Shown here piece after piece: positions 1-7,370 of a DNA stretch of 9,124 bases (position 1 is its first letter; each line of letters starts with the position of its first letter). Location: contig CAILKC010000943.1 of NCBI GenBank assembly GCA_903834675.1, positions 1 to 9,124 of the forward strand. The letters are read 5' to 3'. This DNA is from an uncultured Victivallales bacterium. GTDB lineage: Bacteria; Verrucomicrobiota; Lentisphaeria; Oligosphaerales; JAFGRS01. The notes beneath the pieces are model-generated. The model searched no databases, had not been told where the DNA came from, and worked only from the letters and a program-made list of their open reading frames with translations. Both the position numbers and the translations under genes were made by a program.

Positions 1-27
1 CATACCTCCGCACCGGGGCCGCATGGT

Positions 28-112
28 CCGCCCCTTCAGGGCTCAATCCGCGCTGTGGACGGGTACCCAGGGCGTTGCCCTGGGCGCCCGGAACGCCCCT
101 TTGGGGCTGAAT
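28..112. repeat. Structured intergenic repeat with three hairpins
   Basis: Two imperfect copies of a 19-bp sequence lie at 29-47 (CGCCCCTTCAGGGCTCAAT) and 94-112 (CGCCCCTTTGGGGCTGAAT). They match at 16 of 19 positions and are offset by 65 bp. Each can fold into a short GCCCC/GGGGC stem; the first has one mismatch and the second, at 95-107, is perfect with a TTT loop. Between them, 66-84 forms a perfect 8-bp stem (CCCAGGGC / GCCCTGGG) with a GTT loop. From general knowledge this resembles dispersed hairpin repeats common between genes in PVC-type genomes, but I cannot count copies here. Reading frames through it give only low-complexity peptides and are probably not genes. It lies just past the prepilin-like gene's stop, so it could also act as a transcript end. 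Confidence 0.6.
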
Positions 113-156
113 ACCACGGCCCATCCTTATTGCACAGGTCGGGTTTTCACGGTGTC

Positions 157-819
157 TCAGTTGTTCAGCCAGTTGGCGCCCAAGGAGTTGCCGCAGTTCA
201 GCCACTCGACATGGCCATCGGTAAAGCTGAAGTTGTTGCCGAAGCTGTGTCGGCCGTAAAGTCCCGGCATGGAGTTCGCCTCCACGTAGATGTAGTTCAA
301 TGACAGCGACGCTGTGGCTGGATAGGCGGGCAGATTGGCTGGGTTGGCAGCGTAGCAGTCGCCCATCATGATGAGGGAGGAGGGGCGTATGATCTGGGCC
401 AGCTGCATGCCCTCGTAGAGGGGGCCGGTGCGCACCGGCGAGTAGGCGCCGCCACCGCCGATGTTGTAGCCCACGCCGCGCCAGTTGCAGCCGTACCCCG
501 CAAGCTGGGTTGCCATAGACGGACAGTAGACCACCTCGCGGGTTACACCGTGCGGCAGCAGCACCGTGTACCAGGGAATGCCCGGGTAGTGGTACGCCCC
601 GCCCAGTTTCTCGCCATTGGCATCCGCATAGAGGGCCCAGCCGAGCTGGATTTGCTTGAGATTGCTGGCGCAACTGATGGAACGGGCCTTCTCGCGGGCT
701 TTGGCCAGGGCCGGCAGGAGCATCGCCGCCAGGATCGCGATAATGGCGATTACGACCAGCAGCTCGATGAGGGTGAAGGCACGTGGCCGGCCTGGACTGC
801 GGGGTTGTGAGATTCTCAT
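157..819 (-). CDS. Prepilin-type N-terminal cleavage / H-X9-DG domain protein
   Basis: This 220-residue protein looks like a type II secretion or type IV pilus pseudopilin. A 14-residue Arg/Pro-rich leader is followed by [20 protein letters not shown], a classic class III prepilin signal and transmembrane helix (about residues 15-37). Cleavage would fall between A14 and F15, with the conserved +5 glutamate at E19; the -1 residue is Ala rather than the usual Gly. Near the C-terminus, H191 is followed nine residues later by D201-G202, the H-X9-DG motif of prepilin-processing-associated proteins typical of Lentisphaerae, Planctomycetes and relatives. The start at 819 was chosen because upstream ATGs (891, 990) would give an overlong leader and because GGAG lies 11 nt upstream. 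No peptidase, secretion ATPase or other pilin is adjacent, so it is an orphan. In these phyla such proteins are highly multicopy and of unknown individual role. Family call firm; function unknown. Confidence 0.9.
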   Translation of the reverse strand: MRISQPRSPGRPRAFTLIELLVVIAIIAILAAMLLPALAKAREKARSISCASNLKQIQLGWALYADANGEKLGGAYHYPGIPWYTVLLPHGVTREVVYCPSMATQLAGYGCNWRGVGYNIGGGGAYSPVRTGPLYEGMQLAQIIRPSSLIMMGDCYAANPANLPAYPATASLSLNYIYVEANSMPGLYGRHSFGNNFSFTDGHVEWLNCGNSLGANWLNN

Positions 820-1009
820 GGTCGCTTCGTCTCCGGGTGTTCCGGCGCGCCCGCCGGATAGGACTATTTCGGCACGTTTGTAGCGTGGCATCAGAGGAGC
901 TTCTCCGCAAGCGTACCTAGGGTGGGTAGATCCATGATTTCGTGGGGGTAATGCGAGACAGGGAGCCCCGGCAGTGCCCCCCGGGGGCAAGACTCGGCAG
1001 CGCGACAGG

Positions 1010-2050
1010 CTACTTGGCGGCCTTGATCTCGTCCCAGATGCGGGTGTAGAGCTTGTTGGCCTCGCCCAGGTCGGCGATGATCTCGCCTTTGGCCCTCACC
1101 GCGGGGGGTGGAAACAGCACCGGGTCCGAGCGCGCCGCCTCAGGCAACAAGGCGTAGCTGGCGCGGTTGGGGCAGAGATAGCTGGTGAAGCTGGTATTCT
1201 CGGCGGCCACCTGGGGTTCCTGCAGGAAGTTGACGAAGGCATGGGCCAGGGCGGCATTCGGGGCATCCGTGGGGATCACCATGTCGTCGCAGGAAACGGA
1301 GTAGCCCTCTTTGGGCAGGGCGAAGGCGATGTCCGGATTCTCTTCAGCGACCTGTATGATGTCGCCGCTGTAGCCATGGACGAGGAGGAACTCACTGCTG
1401 GCGAGGCCCGTCTTGTACTGTTCATTTTCGAATTTGGCGAGGTTTTTCTTCCAGCGGATGACCACGTCGCGCGCCGCCGTGAGCTGCGTCTCGTCGGTGG
1501 TATTGAGGCTGTAACCGAGGAATTTGAGGGCGGCGCCGATGGTTTCGCGCATGTCGTTGAGCAGGGTGGCACGGCCGGCGAGGTCGGCGCGGTCGAACAT
1601 GGCCCAGGAGGGCTCGAAGTCCTTGACCTTGCTCTTCAGGTGGGCGATGCCGGCGTAGGTGAGCATGTAGGGCACGCTGTGGTCGCAGGCCGGGTCCATG
1701 GAGATTTTCAGGTAGTCGGGGTCGAGGTTGCTCAGATTGGGGAGGCGGCTCTTGTCGAGGACCTGGAGCATGCCCTGCTCGTGCATGAGTCTGACCATGT
1801 AGCTGCTGGGGAAGATGACATCGTAACCGCTGGCGCCGGCCTTGATCTTGGCATACATGGACTCATTGGAGTCGAAGGTATCGATGACCACCGTGCAGGC
1901 ATTCTCCCGTTCAAAGCGCTGCACCAGTTCGGGCTTGATGTAGTCGGCCCAGGTGTAGACATGCAAGATGCCCTTGGCTTCCTTGCGGCAGCCACCCGCG
2001 GCGGCCACAGCCACCAGCGCCAGAATCGTCTTCACCCAGCGTTCCATCAT
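1010..2050 (-). CDS. potD: Polyamine ABC transporter substrate-binding lipoprotein PotD
   Basis: This 346-residue protein is the extracytoplasmic binding component of a spermidine/putrescine importer. The N-terminus is a lipoprotein signal (charged start, hydrophobic run, AAGGC) with the lipid-anchored cysteine at C21. The mature part follows the PotD/PotF fold: a YTWADY segment near the start, [10 protein letters not shown] at 61-70 and an LPKEG segment near 245. By eye, ligand residues of E. coli PotD are kept as W34, Y37, D166, E169, D255 and Y291; the acidic residues bind the amines. GYSGD at 226-230 and the PPPAVRAK region near 314-321 look more like PotF. The position of PotD W255 appears to be Ser here. 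ATG 2050 overlaps the potC stop (ATGA); a second ATG at 2047 has better spacing (6 nt) to AGGAG at 2054-2058, so the start is uncertain by one codon. Last gene of the operon; exact substrate is inferred. Confidence 0.95.
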   Translation of the reverse strand: MMERWVKTILALVAVAAAGGCRKEAKGILHVYTWADYIKPELVQRFERENACTVVIDTFDSNESMYAKIKAGASGYDVIFPSSYMVRLMHEQGMLQVLDKSRLPNLSNLDPDYLKISMDPACDHSVPYMLTYAGIAHLKSKVKDFEPSWAMFDRADLAGRATLLNDMRETIGAALKFLGYSLNTTDETQLTAARDVVIRWKKNLAKFENEQYKTGLASSEFLLVHGYSGDIIQVAEENPDIAFALPKEGYSVSCDDMVIPTDAPNAALAHAFVNFLQEPQVAAENTSFTSYLCPNRASYALLPEAARSDPVLFPPPAVRAKGEIIADLGEANKLYTRIWDEIKAAK

Positions 2051-2820
2051 GCTCTCCTGTCCTTGATCAGTTCCTGGCTGGCCCAAACCGCGACGAACGT
2101 AACCACGATAAGGAGGGTTGACAAGGCGTTGATCAGGGGCGGCGAGCCGTGCTTGATCATGCTGTAGATGCGGATCGGCAGGGTGGTAGCTCCGGGGCCA
2201 GCGACGAAGAAGCTGATGACGAAGTCGTCGATGGAGAGGGTGAAGGCGAGCAGGGCGCCGGCAACGATGCCCGGGGCCAGGAGCGGGAGGAGGACGGTGC
2301 GGAAGGCCTGCCAGGCGTTGGCGCCGAGGTCATGAGAGGCTTCGATGAGGGTGTGGTCGAAGTCTTGCAGGCGGCCCAGAACCACCATGGCGACGTAGCT
2401 GATGCAGAACGAGACGTGGGCCAGGAAGACGGTGAAGAGACCCAGGCTGGCGCCGAGGGCGACGAAGAACAGCAGCAGGCTGATGCCGGTGAGGATCTCG
2501 GGGACGACGAGGGGCAGGTAGATGAGGGCGTAATGGGCTCGCTGGAGGGGGGAGCGCCAGCGGTGCAGCGCCAGGGCGGCGGTGGTGCCGAGCACGGTGG
2601 AGACGAGGGTGGCGCCGAGGGCGACGAGGAGGGTGTTGCCGAAGGCGTGCCAGATCTCCCGTTCGTGGGCCAGGCGGATGTACCAGCGCAGGCTGAATCC
2701 TTCCCAGGTGCCGCCGAATCGCGAGGCGTTGAAGGAGCTAACAATCAGCACCAGCACGGGCAGGTAGAGGAAGGCCAGCACCGCCGCCGTGACCAGGTAG
2801 GGGAAGAGGCTGCGTCTCAT
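2047..2820 (-). CDS. potC: Polyamine ABC transporter permease PotC
   Basis: This 257-residue inner-membrane permease is one half of the polyamine channel, paired with PotB. It shows about six hydrophobic helices. The first is at roughly residues 8-29, followed by the periplasmic segment with Trp and Arg residues typical of PotC. The cytoplasmic EAA loop, which docks on the ATPase, starts at E160 (EASHDLGANAWQAFRTVLLP). A conserved segment with SIDDF lies near 196-200 and the length matches the family. ATG 2820-2818 overlaps the potB stop by 4 nt (ATGA), and its 3' end overlaps potD the same way, so translation is probably coupled. A strong GGGGAGGAG ribosome site (2829-2837) lies 8 nt upstream. 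PotC rather than PotB is assigned from operon order and from the short N-terminal region. Confidence 0.95.
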   Translation of the reverse strand: MRRSLFPYLVTAAVLAFLYLPVLVLIVSSFNASRFGGTWEGFSLRWYIRLAHEREIWHAFGNTLLVALGATLVSTVLGTTAALALHRWRSPLQRAHYALIYLPLVVPEILTGISLLLFFVALGASLGLFTVFLAHVSFCISYVAMVVLGRLQDFDHTLIEASHDLGANAWQAFRTVLLPLLAPGIVAGALLAFTLSIDDFVISFFVAGPGATTLPIRIYSMIKHGSPPLINALSTLLIVVTFVAVWASQELIKDRRA

Positions 2821-3698
2821 GGGCGGCGCTCCTCCCCGGCGCGGCCGGGTTGCGGCACGGCGCGCTTCGCCTGCAAGACGATGGCGAGGCCGAGGGGAAT
2901 GACGACCGCCAGCGCGAGCAGGGCCGAGATGGCGCTGGCGTGGGGCAGGTTCCGGTCGACGAAGGTGCGTTGCGCGATCTTGTTACCGATCAGCTCGGCA
3001 TTGGTGCCACCCATGATATCGGGGATGACATAGGAGCCCAGGCAGGGGATGAAGACCATGAGGAAGGCGTTGAGCAGGCCACGGCGAATCCCCGGGATGA
3101 AGACGCTGCGGAAGGCGCGGAACTTGGTGGCGCCCAGGTCGCGGGCCGCCTCGACCAGGGTGAAGTCGAACTTCTCGGCGGCGGCGTACACCGGCAGGAT
3201 GGCGAAGGGCAGGGACGTATAGACCATGACCAGCAGCACCGCCTCGGCGCGGTACATCAACGAGGTGTCGGGGCTGATCGCCCCGAGCGCCAGCAGGCCA
3301 CGCTTGATCAGCCCCTCGGGATGGAGCAGGGCTTTCCAGGCGAAGATGCGGATCAGAAAACTGGTCCAGAAAGGCACTACCACCAGCAGCACCAGGAGGC
3401 GCCGCCAGCGCGCTTCGGCGCGGGCCATGACGTACCCCGCGGGCAGCGACATGAGGACACAGATCACGGTGGCCACAAAACTCATCCACAGCGTCCGCCA
3501 GATGATGGCCGGATAGGCCGGGTTCCCGAGGTGCCGCAAGGTCTGCAGGGTCCAGCCCGCCCCGATGCCGCCGTAGGTGTCCACCGGCTTCAGAGCGATG
3601 GCGAAAACGATGAGGGTCGGGACGACGAAGAGCAGGACCAGCCAGGCGAACGAGGGTAGCGTGGTCAGGGCTTCGGTCCAGCGTGCGCGCCTTGCCAT
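2817..3698 (-). CDS. potB: Polyamine ABC transporter permease PotB
   Basis: This 293-residue protein is the other inner-membrane permease of the Pot importer. A hydrophobic helix at about 15-36 is followed by a periplasmic stretch, then five more helices. The EAA docking loop is EAARDLGATKFRAFRSVFIP at 183-202. Downstream, the segment GSYVIPDIMGG (221-231) with the following IGNKI is a hallmark of PotB and PotH. A polar, proline-rich cytoplasmic tail of about 15 residues ends the protein. The ATG at 3698 begins 3 nt after the potA stop, with a strong AAGGAGGG site at 3706-3713 lying in the last codons of potA; its stop overlaps potC. Everything fits a functional subunit of normal length. Confidence 0.95.
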   Translation of the reverse strand: MARRARWTEALTTLPSFAWLVLLFVVPTLIVFAIALKPVDTYGGIGAGWTLQTLRHLGNPAYPAIIWRTLWMSFVATVICVLMSLPAGYVMARAEARWRRLLVLLVVVPFWTSFLIRIFAWKALLHPEGLIKRGLLALGAISPDTSLMYRAEAVLLVMVYTSLPFAILPVYAAAEKFDFTLVEAARDLGATKFRAFRSVFIPGIRRGLLNAFLMVFIPCLGSYVIPDIMGGTNAELIGNKIAQRTFVDRNLPHASAISALLALAVVIPLGLAIVLQAKRAVPQPGRAGEERRP

Positions 3699-3701
3699 CG
3701 C

Positions 3702-4916
3702 TCAGCCCTCCTTGGCGGCGTCGGCGGTCGGCGCCGCGGCCAGGCCGGCTGCCAGGCCGAAGACCGCCCCCGCCTCACTGGGCATCTCCAGGAGATCCTC
3801 GTCGGCGGCGCGGTAGGTGGCCAGGATATAGCCGTCGTCGGCGTGCCAGCTGACCCACACGGTTTCCTTGAACGTGATCGGCTTCTCGTCCAGCAGGAAC
3901 CGGTTGTGCTGCTGATAGATGGTGAGGAAGCAGTCCTCGATGCGGACGCGGTACTTGGTGCGGTCGCCGAGGTAGATGACATCCTCGACCACCGCTTGCA
4001 GGCAATTATGCAGGGGCTGGCGCTCGGGGCGCTCGCGCTGGAGCCGTAGTTTCTCGGGTCGGACACTGAGGGGCACGCGGTCGCCGACCCGCAGTTTCTT
4101 GTCGTTGTAGCAGAGGACATCGGGGAAGCCATCGGCGCGCATGACCACGTAGTCGGCCTCGGCGATCTGGGCGACCGTGCCCTCGAAGAAGTTCGTATCG
4201 CCGATGAAGGCGGCGACGAAGCTGGACTCGGGGGCCTCGTAGATCTCGGCCGGGGTGCCGATCTGCTCAATGTGGCCGCTGTTCATCACCGCGATGCGGT
4301 CGCTCAGGCTCATGGCCTCGCCCTGGTCGTGGGTGACATAGAGGAAGGTGATGCCGACCTCGTCGTGGATGACGTCCAGTTCGATCAGCATGCGCTGGCG
4401 CAGCTTGAGGTCGAGAGCGGCGAGGGGTTCATCGAGCAGCAGGACCAGGGGCCGCAGCACCAGGGCGCGGGCAATGGCGACGCGCTGTTTCTGGCCGCCG
4501 CTGAGGTGCATCGGGTGTTTGTCGGCATGGTCGCGCAACTGGATCAGCGCCAGCATGCGCTCCACTTCGTCGTCGATGCGGCGGCGCGGCCAGCGGGCGA
4601 TCTTCAGGCCGTAGGCGATGTTTTCGCGCACCGTCAAGTGCGGGAAAAGGGCGTAGTTCTGGAAGACGGTATTGACCTGGCGCTCGTTGGGGGGCAGGTC
4701 GGTGATGTCCTCGCCGCCGAGCAGGATGCGACCGGAATCGGGGCGTTCGAAGCCGGCCACCAGGCGCAGTAGGGTCGTCTTGCCGCAGCCGCTGGGGCCG
4801 AGGAGAGAGAAGATCTCGCCGCGCCGCAGGCCCAGGGAGACGTGGTCGGCCGCCACGATGGCTCCGAAGGACTTGCTGATGTCCCGGAACTCAAGCAGAA
4901 CCTCGGCGTCGGACAT
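3702..4916 (-). CDS. potA: Polyamine ABC transporter ATP-binding protein PotA
   Basis: This 404-residue cytoplasmic ATPase powers the Pot importer. Ordered motifs are all intact: Walker A GPSGCGKTT (40-48), Q-loop Q86 in FQNYALFP, ABC signature LSGGQ (138-142), Walker B VLLLDEP (158-164) and switch histidine H196. A TOBE-like regulatory domain follows at about 240-367 (SVRPEKL near 284-290). The protein is slightly longer than typical PotA (about 370-380 residues) because of an alanine-rich tail at about 378-404. It is first in the potABCD operon; GGGGAG at 4927-4932 lies 10 nt before the ATG. The nearest transporter subfamily could also be called PotG; the full operon and the PotD protein support polyamine uptake. 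Confidence 0.95.
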   Translation of the reverse strand: MSDAEVLLEFRDISKSFGAIVAADHVSLGLRRGEIFSLLGPSGCGKTTLLRLVAGFERPDSGRILLGGEDITDLPPNERQVNTVFQNYALFPHLTVRENIAYGLKIARWPRRRIDDEVERMLALIQLRDHADKHPMHLSGGQKQRVAIARALVLRPLVLLLDEPLAALDLKLRQRMLIELDVIHDEVGITFLYVTHDQGEAMSLSDRIAVMNSGHIEQIGTPAEIYEAPESSFVAAFIGDTNFFEGTVAQIAEADYVVMRADGFPDVLCYNDKKLRVGDRVPLSVRPEKLRLQRERPERQPLHNCLQAVVEDVIYLGDRTKYRVRIEDCFLTIYQQHNRFLLDEKPITFKETVWVSWHADDGYILATYRAADEDLLEMPSEAGAVFGLAAGLAAAPTADAAKEG

Positions 4917-5016
4917 CTCCAGAGCGCTCCCCGTTCGCGTCCCGCGGCTGGCGCGGCAACCTCGCTGGAATCACTCCGCCACGCCCGCCGTCGACGCACA
5001 CGGCAGACGCTTCGGC

Positions 5017-5051
5017 AATATACCCTGGGCCCGCCCTCGAGCCAGTGTCAG
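5017..5051 (-). promoter_or_regulatory. Possible potA promoter
   Basis: On the minus strand TATATT (5017-5022) is a good match to a sigma-70 -10 box and stands out in this GC-rich gap. It would give a leader of roughly 95 nt before potA. The nearest -35-like hexamer, CTGACA at 5046-5051, is 23 nt away, too far for a normal promoter; at 17-18 nt there is no match. The promoter may need an activator, or may be elsewhere. Confidence 0.3.
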
Positions 5052-5068
5052 GGCCACTTTGTCAGGGC
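5046..5068. repeat. 9-bp direct repeat TGTCAGGGC, possible operator
   Basis: TGTCAGGGC occurs at 5046-5054 and again at 5060-5068, a 14-bp offset, just upstream of the possible potA -10 box. Two identical 9-mers so close together between genes could be tandem binding half-sites for a regulator, but the copies are not on the same helical face and there may be chance involved. Confidence 0.35.
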
Positions 5069-5210
5069 TTCAAGAAAGAGTCCCTGCTCGCCTCCCTGGA
5101 GCCCGCGAGGCCCAGCCCGTTGCGGGCGGGTTCGCGGTATTCCCGGTCTGGCCCCGGCGCCGTGCCTGAGGCCGCCCGCCGGCCGCGGCGGTGCCCCCGG
5201 CGCCGGGCGC

Positions 5211-6962
5211 TCACCGTGTCCCCCCGGCGGGGGTGGGCGGCTCGTCGGGCTTCCAGCTCCCCAGGGCGGCTTGCAGGCGAGCATGGAGCGCCGCCGCGGT
5301 CGAGGTGGCCTTGAGTTCGTCGCGAACGCGAGCCTCAGCCATCAGGGTGGCGATGGCCGCCAGCAGCCGGATCTGCGTGTCGGCTCCCTGCGCCGGGGTG
5401 AGCAGCAGGAAGACAAAATGTACCGGCTGGCCATCGGGGGCGTCCCACTCCAGGCCCTGCCGGGATAGGCCAAAGGCCACGAGGGGATGGCTCAGATGCT
5501 CGCAGCGGCCATGCGGCACCGCGACTCCGACCCCGATGGCGGTCCCCATCAACTCCTCGCGTTCCCGCACCGTCCGCCGGATCTGCTCGAGATCAAGGTC
5601 TGGTTGGGTGGCGATGAGCTGGGCGCAAAGCCCTTCGATGGCCTCCCAGCGCGTGGCGGCGGCAAGGTCGGCTGAGACCGCGGCCCGCGGCAGCAGGTCG
5701 GGGACCGAGACCCGGGCCAGCCGGCGTAGCACGCGGGCCAGCAACGGCCCCACCGCGACAGAGGACGCCAAGGCGGCAAAGACGATGGCCACGAAGACCG
5801 TGGAGGTGATGAGCTTCAGTTCCAGCGCCAGAATGCCCAGGATGATCTCCATGGCGCCACCGGGGATGAACGCGACCCCTACGGCGAGGCACTCGGTGCG
5901 CGGCATCCGACTCAGCCACGCCCCCAGCCACGCCCCGAGGAATTTTCCGCCGACGGCCACGGCGGTGAAGATCAACACCAGCCCGACATCGAGACGGGTG
6001 ACGAAGTCGATGCGCAGGCCGATCCCCGCGAAGAAGATGGTCACGAAGATGGCATGCACGAACTGCGAGATGATATCGCGCTCGCGCTCCGAGATCTCCG
6101 GGGTATTTCCGGCCATCACTCCGGCCAGGAAGAAGCCGAGGATGGCCTGAATGCCGATCGACTGGGTGATGAGACCGCAGAGGACTCCCAGGCAGGTGAT
6201 GAAGGCCAGAACCGTGGCCGGCTGGGGCAACGGCTGGCGTTTGAGCCAGCGTGTGGCCGTGCCCGTCACCCGCGAGCCCATGGTCAGGCAGAGCGCGCCG
6301 AAGATGCCCACCTGGAACAGCACCACCAGCGTCGCTCCCCAGTCGACCTGCGCCTGGGTCGCCAGGCTCATCACCACCGTGAACACCAGCCAGCCCAGCA
6401 GATCGTTGACCACGTAGCCGGAGAGCAGCACCAATCCCAGATCGCTCTTGATGATGTCCAGGTCGTGCAGCACGCGGGCAATGACGGTGAGGGCGCTGAT
6501 TGACGCCGCCGTGGCCAGGAAGAGACTGAAACTCAGGCGGTTGGCCGCCGGCCCCCAGTAGGACGAAGGCAACAGCGCAAACACCGCCAGCCCCAGCGCC
6601 AGGGGCACAATGACGCCGACCACCCCGATCGAGAGCGCCGCGCGGCCCTGTCTCCAGGCATTCGAGGCCTTGACCTCAAAGCCCGTGATCAGCAGCAGAA
6701 ACAGCACCCCGAACCAGGACAGCGTCTCCATCATGTTCTGCTGCACCAGCTCGAGCGGAAAGAGGCGTTGCTGCAAGCCGGGAAGCAGGCGGCCGAACAC
6801 GGTAGGGCCGAGCAGAATCCCGGCCAGGATCTCGCCGGCGAGGGCGGGACTGCCGAGACGCCGGGCCACTCCGCCCAGAATCTTGGCCAATCCCAGCAGC
6901 ACCAGCAACTGCATCAGGAAAAGCCGGATCTGCTCGTCGTTGAGGTAATGGACGGCCTGCAC
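5211..6962 (-). CDS. CPA2-type cation:proton antiporter with C-terminal PTS EIIA domain
   Basis: This 583-residue protein fuses a Kef/Nha-type monovalent cation:proton antiporter to a fructose/mannitol-type PTS EIIA domain. Residues about 15-410 contain some 12-13 hydrophobic helices, with the GEILAGILLGPT region (43-54), a TGFEVK segment (93-98), an N186-D187 pair in GYVVNDLLGW, a discontinuous-helix-like QSIGIQAILGFFLAG (267-281) and a lysine, K340, in a late helix. Residues about 430-575 form the EIIA domain: GVAVPHGR (479-486) holds the expected phosphorylated histidine H484, and HFVFLLLTP (515-523) is the following core strand. The start is GTG at 6962; GAGGAG at 6972-6977 lies 9 nt upstream, and an upstream in-frame stop leaves no longer option with a site. 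It probably exchanges Na+ or K+ for H+, with activity tuned by phosphorylation or by PTS protein contacts. The ion and partner are not shown. It lies 126 nt after the small membrane gene and upstream of pot. Confidence 0.93.
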   Translation of the reverse strand: MQAVHYLNDEQIRLFLMQLLVLLGLAKILGGVARRLGSPALAGEILAGILLGPTVFGRLLPGLQQRLFPLELVQQNMMETLSWFGVLFLLLITGFEVKASNAWRQGRAALSIGVVGVIVPLALGLAVFALLPSSYWGPAANRLSFSLFLATAASISALTVIARVLHDLDIIKSDLGLVLLSGYVVNDLLGWLVFTVVMSLATQAQVDWGATLVVLFQVGIFGALCLTMGSRVTGTATRWLKRQPLPQPATVLAFITCLGVLCGLITQSIGIQAILGFFLAGVMAGNTPEISERERDIISQFVHAIFVTIFFAGIGLRIDFVTRLDVGLVLIFTAVAVGGKFLGAWLGAWLSRMPRTECLAVGVAFIPGGAMEIILGILALELKLITSTVFVAIVFAALASSVAVGPLLARVLRRLARVSVPDLLPRAAVSADLAAATRWEAIEGLCAQLIATQPDLDLEQIRRTVREREELMGTAIGVGVAVPHGRCEHLSHPLVAFGLSRQGLEWDAPDGQPVHFVFLLLTPAQGADTQIRLLAAIATLMAEARVRDELKATSTAAALHARLQAALGSWKPDEPPTPAGGTR

Positions 6963-6971
6963 CGCGTCTAT

Positions 6972-6977
6972 CTCCTC
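6972..6977 (-). promoter_or_regulatory. Ribosome binding site fixing a GTG start
   Basis: GAGGAG on the minus strand ends 9 nt before the GTG at 6962. It supports that GTG as the antiporter start over the first internal ATG (residue 17), which would cut into the first hydrophobic helix. Confidence 0.7.
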
Positions 6978-7022
6978 GCCACCATGCCCTAACCCGGAGG
7001 AAGCCGACGCGGCTCCGTGAGC

Positions 7023-7075
7023 GCTGGCGCCTGAGCCAGCCTGAAGAGCCCCGGGGAGGCGCGGCGTTCGGGCTC
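7023..7075 (-). terminator. Pair of hairpins after the small membrane gene
   Basis: Within 70 nt downstream of the stop at 7089 two stems can form: GAGCCC (7046-7051) with GGGCTC (7070-7075) across an 18-nt loop, and GCTGGC (7023-7028) with GCCAGC (7035-7040) across a 6-nt loop. Neither is followed by a T-run, so this is at most a weak or factor-dependent terminator separating the MoxR unit from the antiporter. Confidence 0.25.
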
Positions 7076-7088
7076 CCGCAGGCCAGGG

Positions 7089-7355
7089 TCACTTGTGCTT
7101 GTGGAAACTGCTGAAAGGCAGCGCGGGTAAGCTGAGCAGGGCGGCCACGACGCCGACGCCGAGCCCCCGCGAGACGATCTCGGTCCAGCCGATCCAGTGG
7201 CCATTGAGGATGGCGAAGACAGCCCCCCCCACCGCCGTGCTGGCCACGAGGGCGATGAACAGGTTGGCCGCCAGGCGCGCCAACCCCAGGACCACGAGCA
7301 TGCCGACTAGCACCAAGGCGCCACCGGCCAGGCATTGCAGCGCGGGAGACACCAT
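7089..7355 (-). CDS. Small three-helix membrane protein next to FHA-MoxR
   Basis: I cannot assign a family to this 88-residue protein with confidence. It is extremely hydrophobic, with three likely membrane helices at about residues 8-26, 28-50 and 58-80, a single Arg between the first two, a short NGHWIGW turn (51-57) and a basic tail HKHK. It starts 13 nt after the stop of the FHA-MoxR gene; its GAGGGG ribosome site (7365-7370) overlaps that stop, which argues for a real, co-transcribed and probably coupled gene. In length and layout (glycine-containing middle helix, short Ile-containing turn, last helix with Gly then a Pro) it loosely recalls the BofA family of small membrane inhibitors, but this is a resemblance by eye only. 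A plausible role is a membrane anchor or partner for the neighbouring ATPase. Confidence 0.78.
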   Translation of the reverse strand: MVSPALQCLAGGALVLVGMLVVLGLARLAANLFIALVASTAVGGAVFAILNGHWIGWTEIVSRGLGVGVVAALLSLPALPFSSFHKHK

Positions 7356-7364
7356 GCGAACCTG

Positions 7365-7370
7365 CCCCTC
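7365..7370 (-). promoter_or_regulatory. Ribosome binding site overlapping the MoxR stop
   Basis: GAGGGG overlaps the TGA stop of the MoxR gene (7369-7371) and lies 9 nt before the ATG of the small membrane protein. This arrangement favours translational coupling of the two genes. Confidence 0.55.

Larger units (their letters stand above)
4917..5210. other. Intergenic region upstream of the pot operon
   Basis: This 294-nt stretch between the antiporter stop and potA shows no credible gene. Near the antiporter end it holds GC-rich self-complementary segments: CCGCCG/CGGCGG at 5176-5191 with a 4-nt loop, and the 12-bp palindrome CCCGGCGCCGGG at 5196-5207. Neither is followed by a T-run on the minus strand, so they are weak terminator candidates. 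The middle holds a 9-bp direct repeat, and a TATATT box (5017-5022, minus strand) could serve potA. Confidence 0.5.

Noticed and set aside
1..112. CRISPR array
   Set aside because: Only two imperfect repeat copies exist, they are self-complementary and separated by another hairpin rather than a unique spacer.
23..303. Two small plus-strand frames of about 80 residues
   Set aside because: They translate the hairpin repeat and then run antisense to the prepilin-like gene; no sign of real coding.
975..989. TGCCCC/GGGGCA hairpin about 20 nt after the potD stop, as terminator
   Set aside because: The stem is 6 bp with a 3-nt loop, but no T-run follows on the minus strand and GC runs are frequent here.
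974..2167. 397-residue open frame on the plus strand
   Set aside because: It is antisense to potD, whose motifs are clear, and its protein is low in recognisable features; long antisense frames are common in GC-rich DNA.
2149..3659. Two long plus-strand frames (294 and 269 residues)
   Set aside because: They mirror potC and potB in antisense and consist of Gly/Asp/Glu/Gln-rich sequence typical of shadows of membrane genes.
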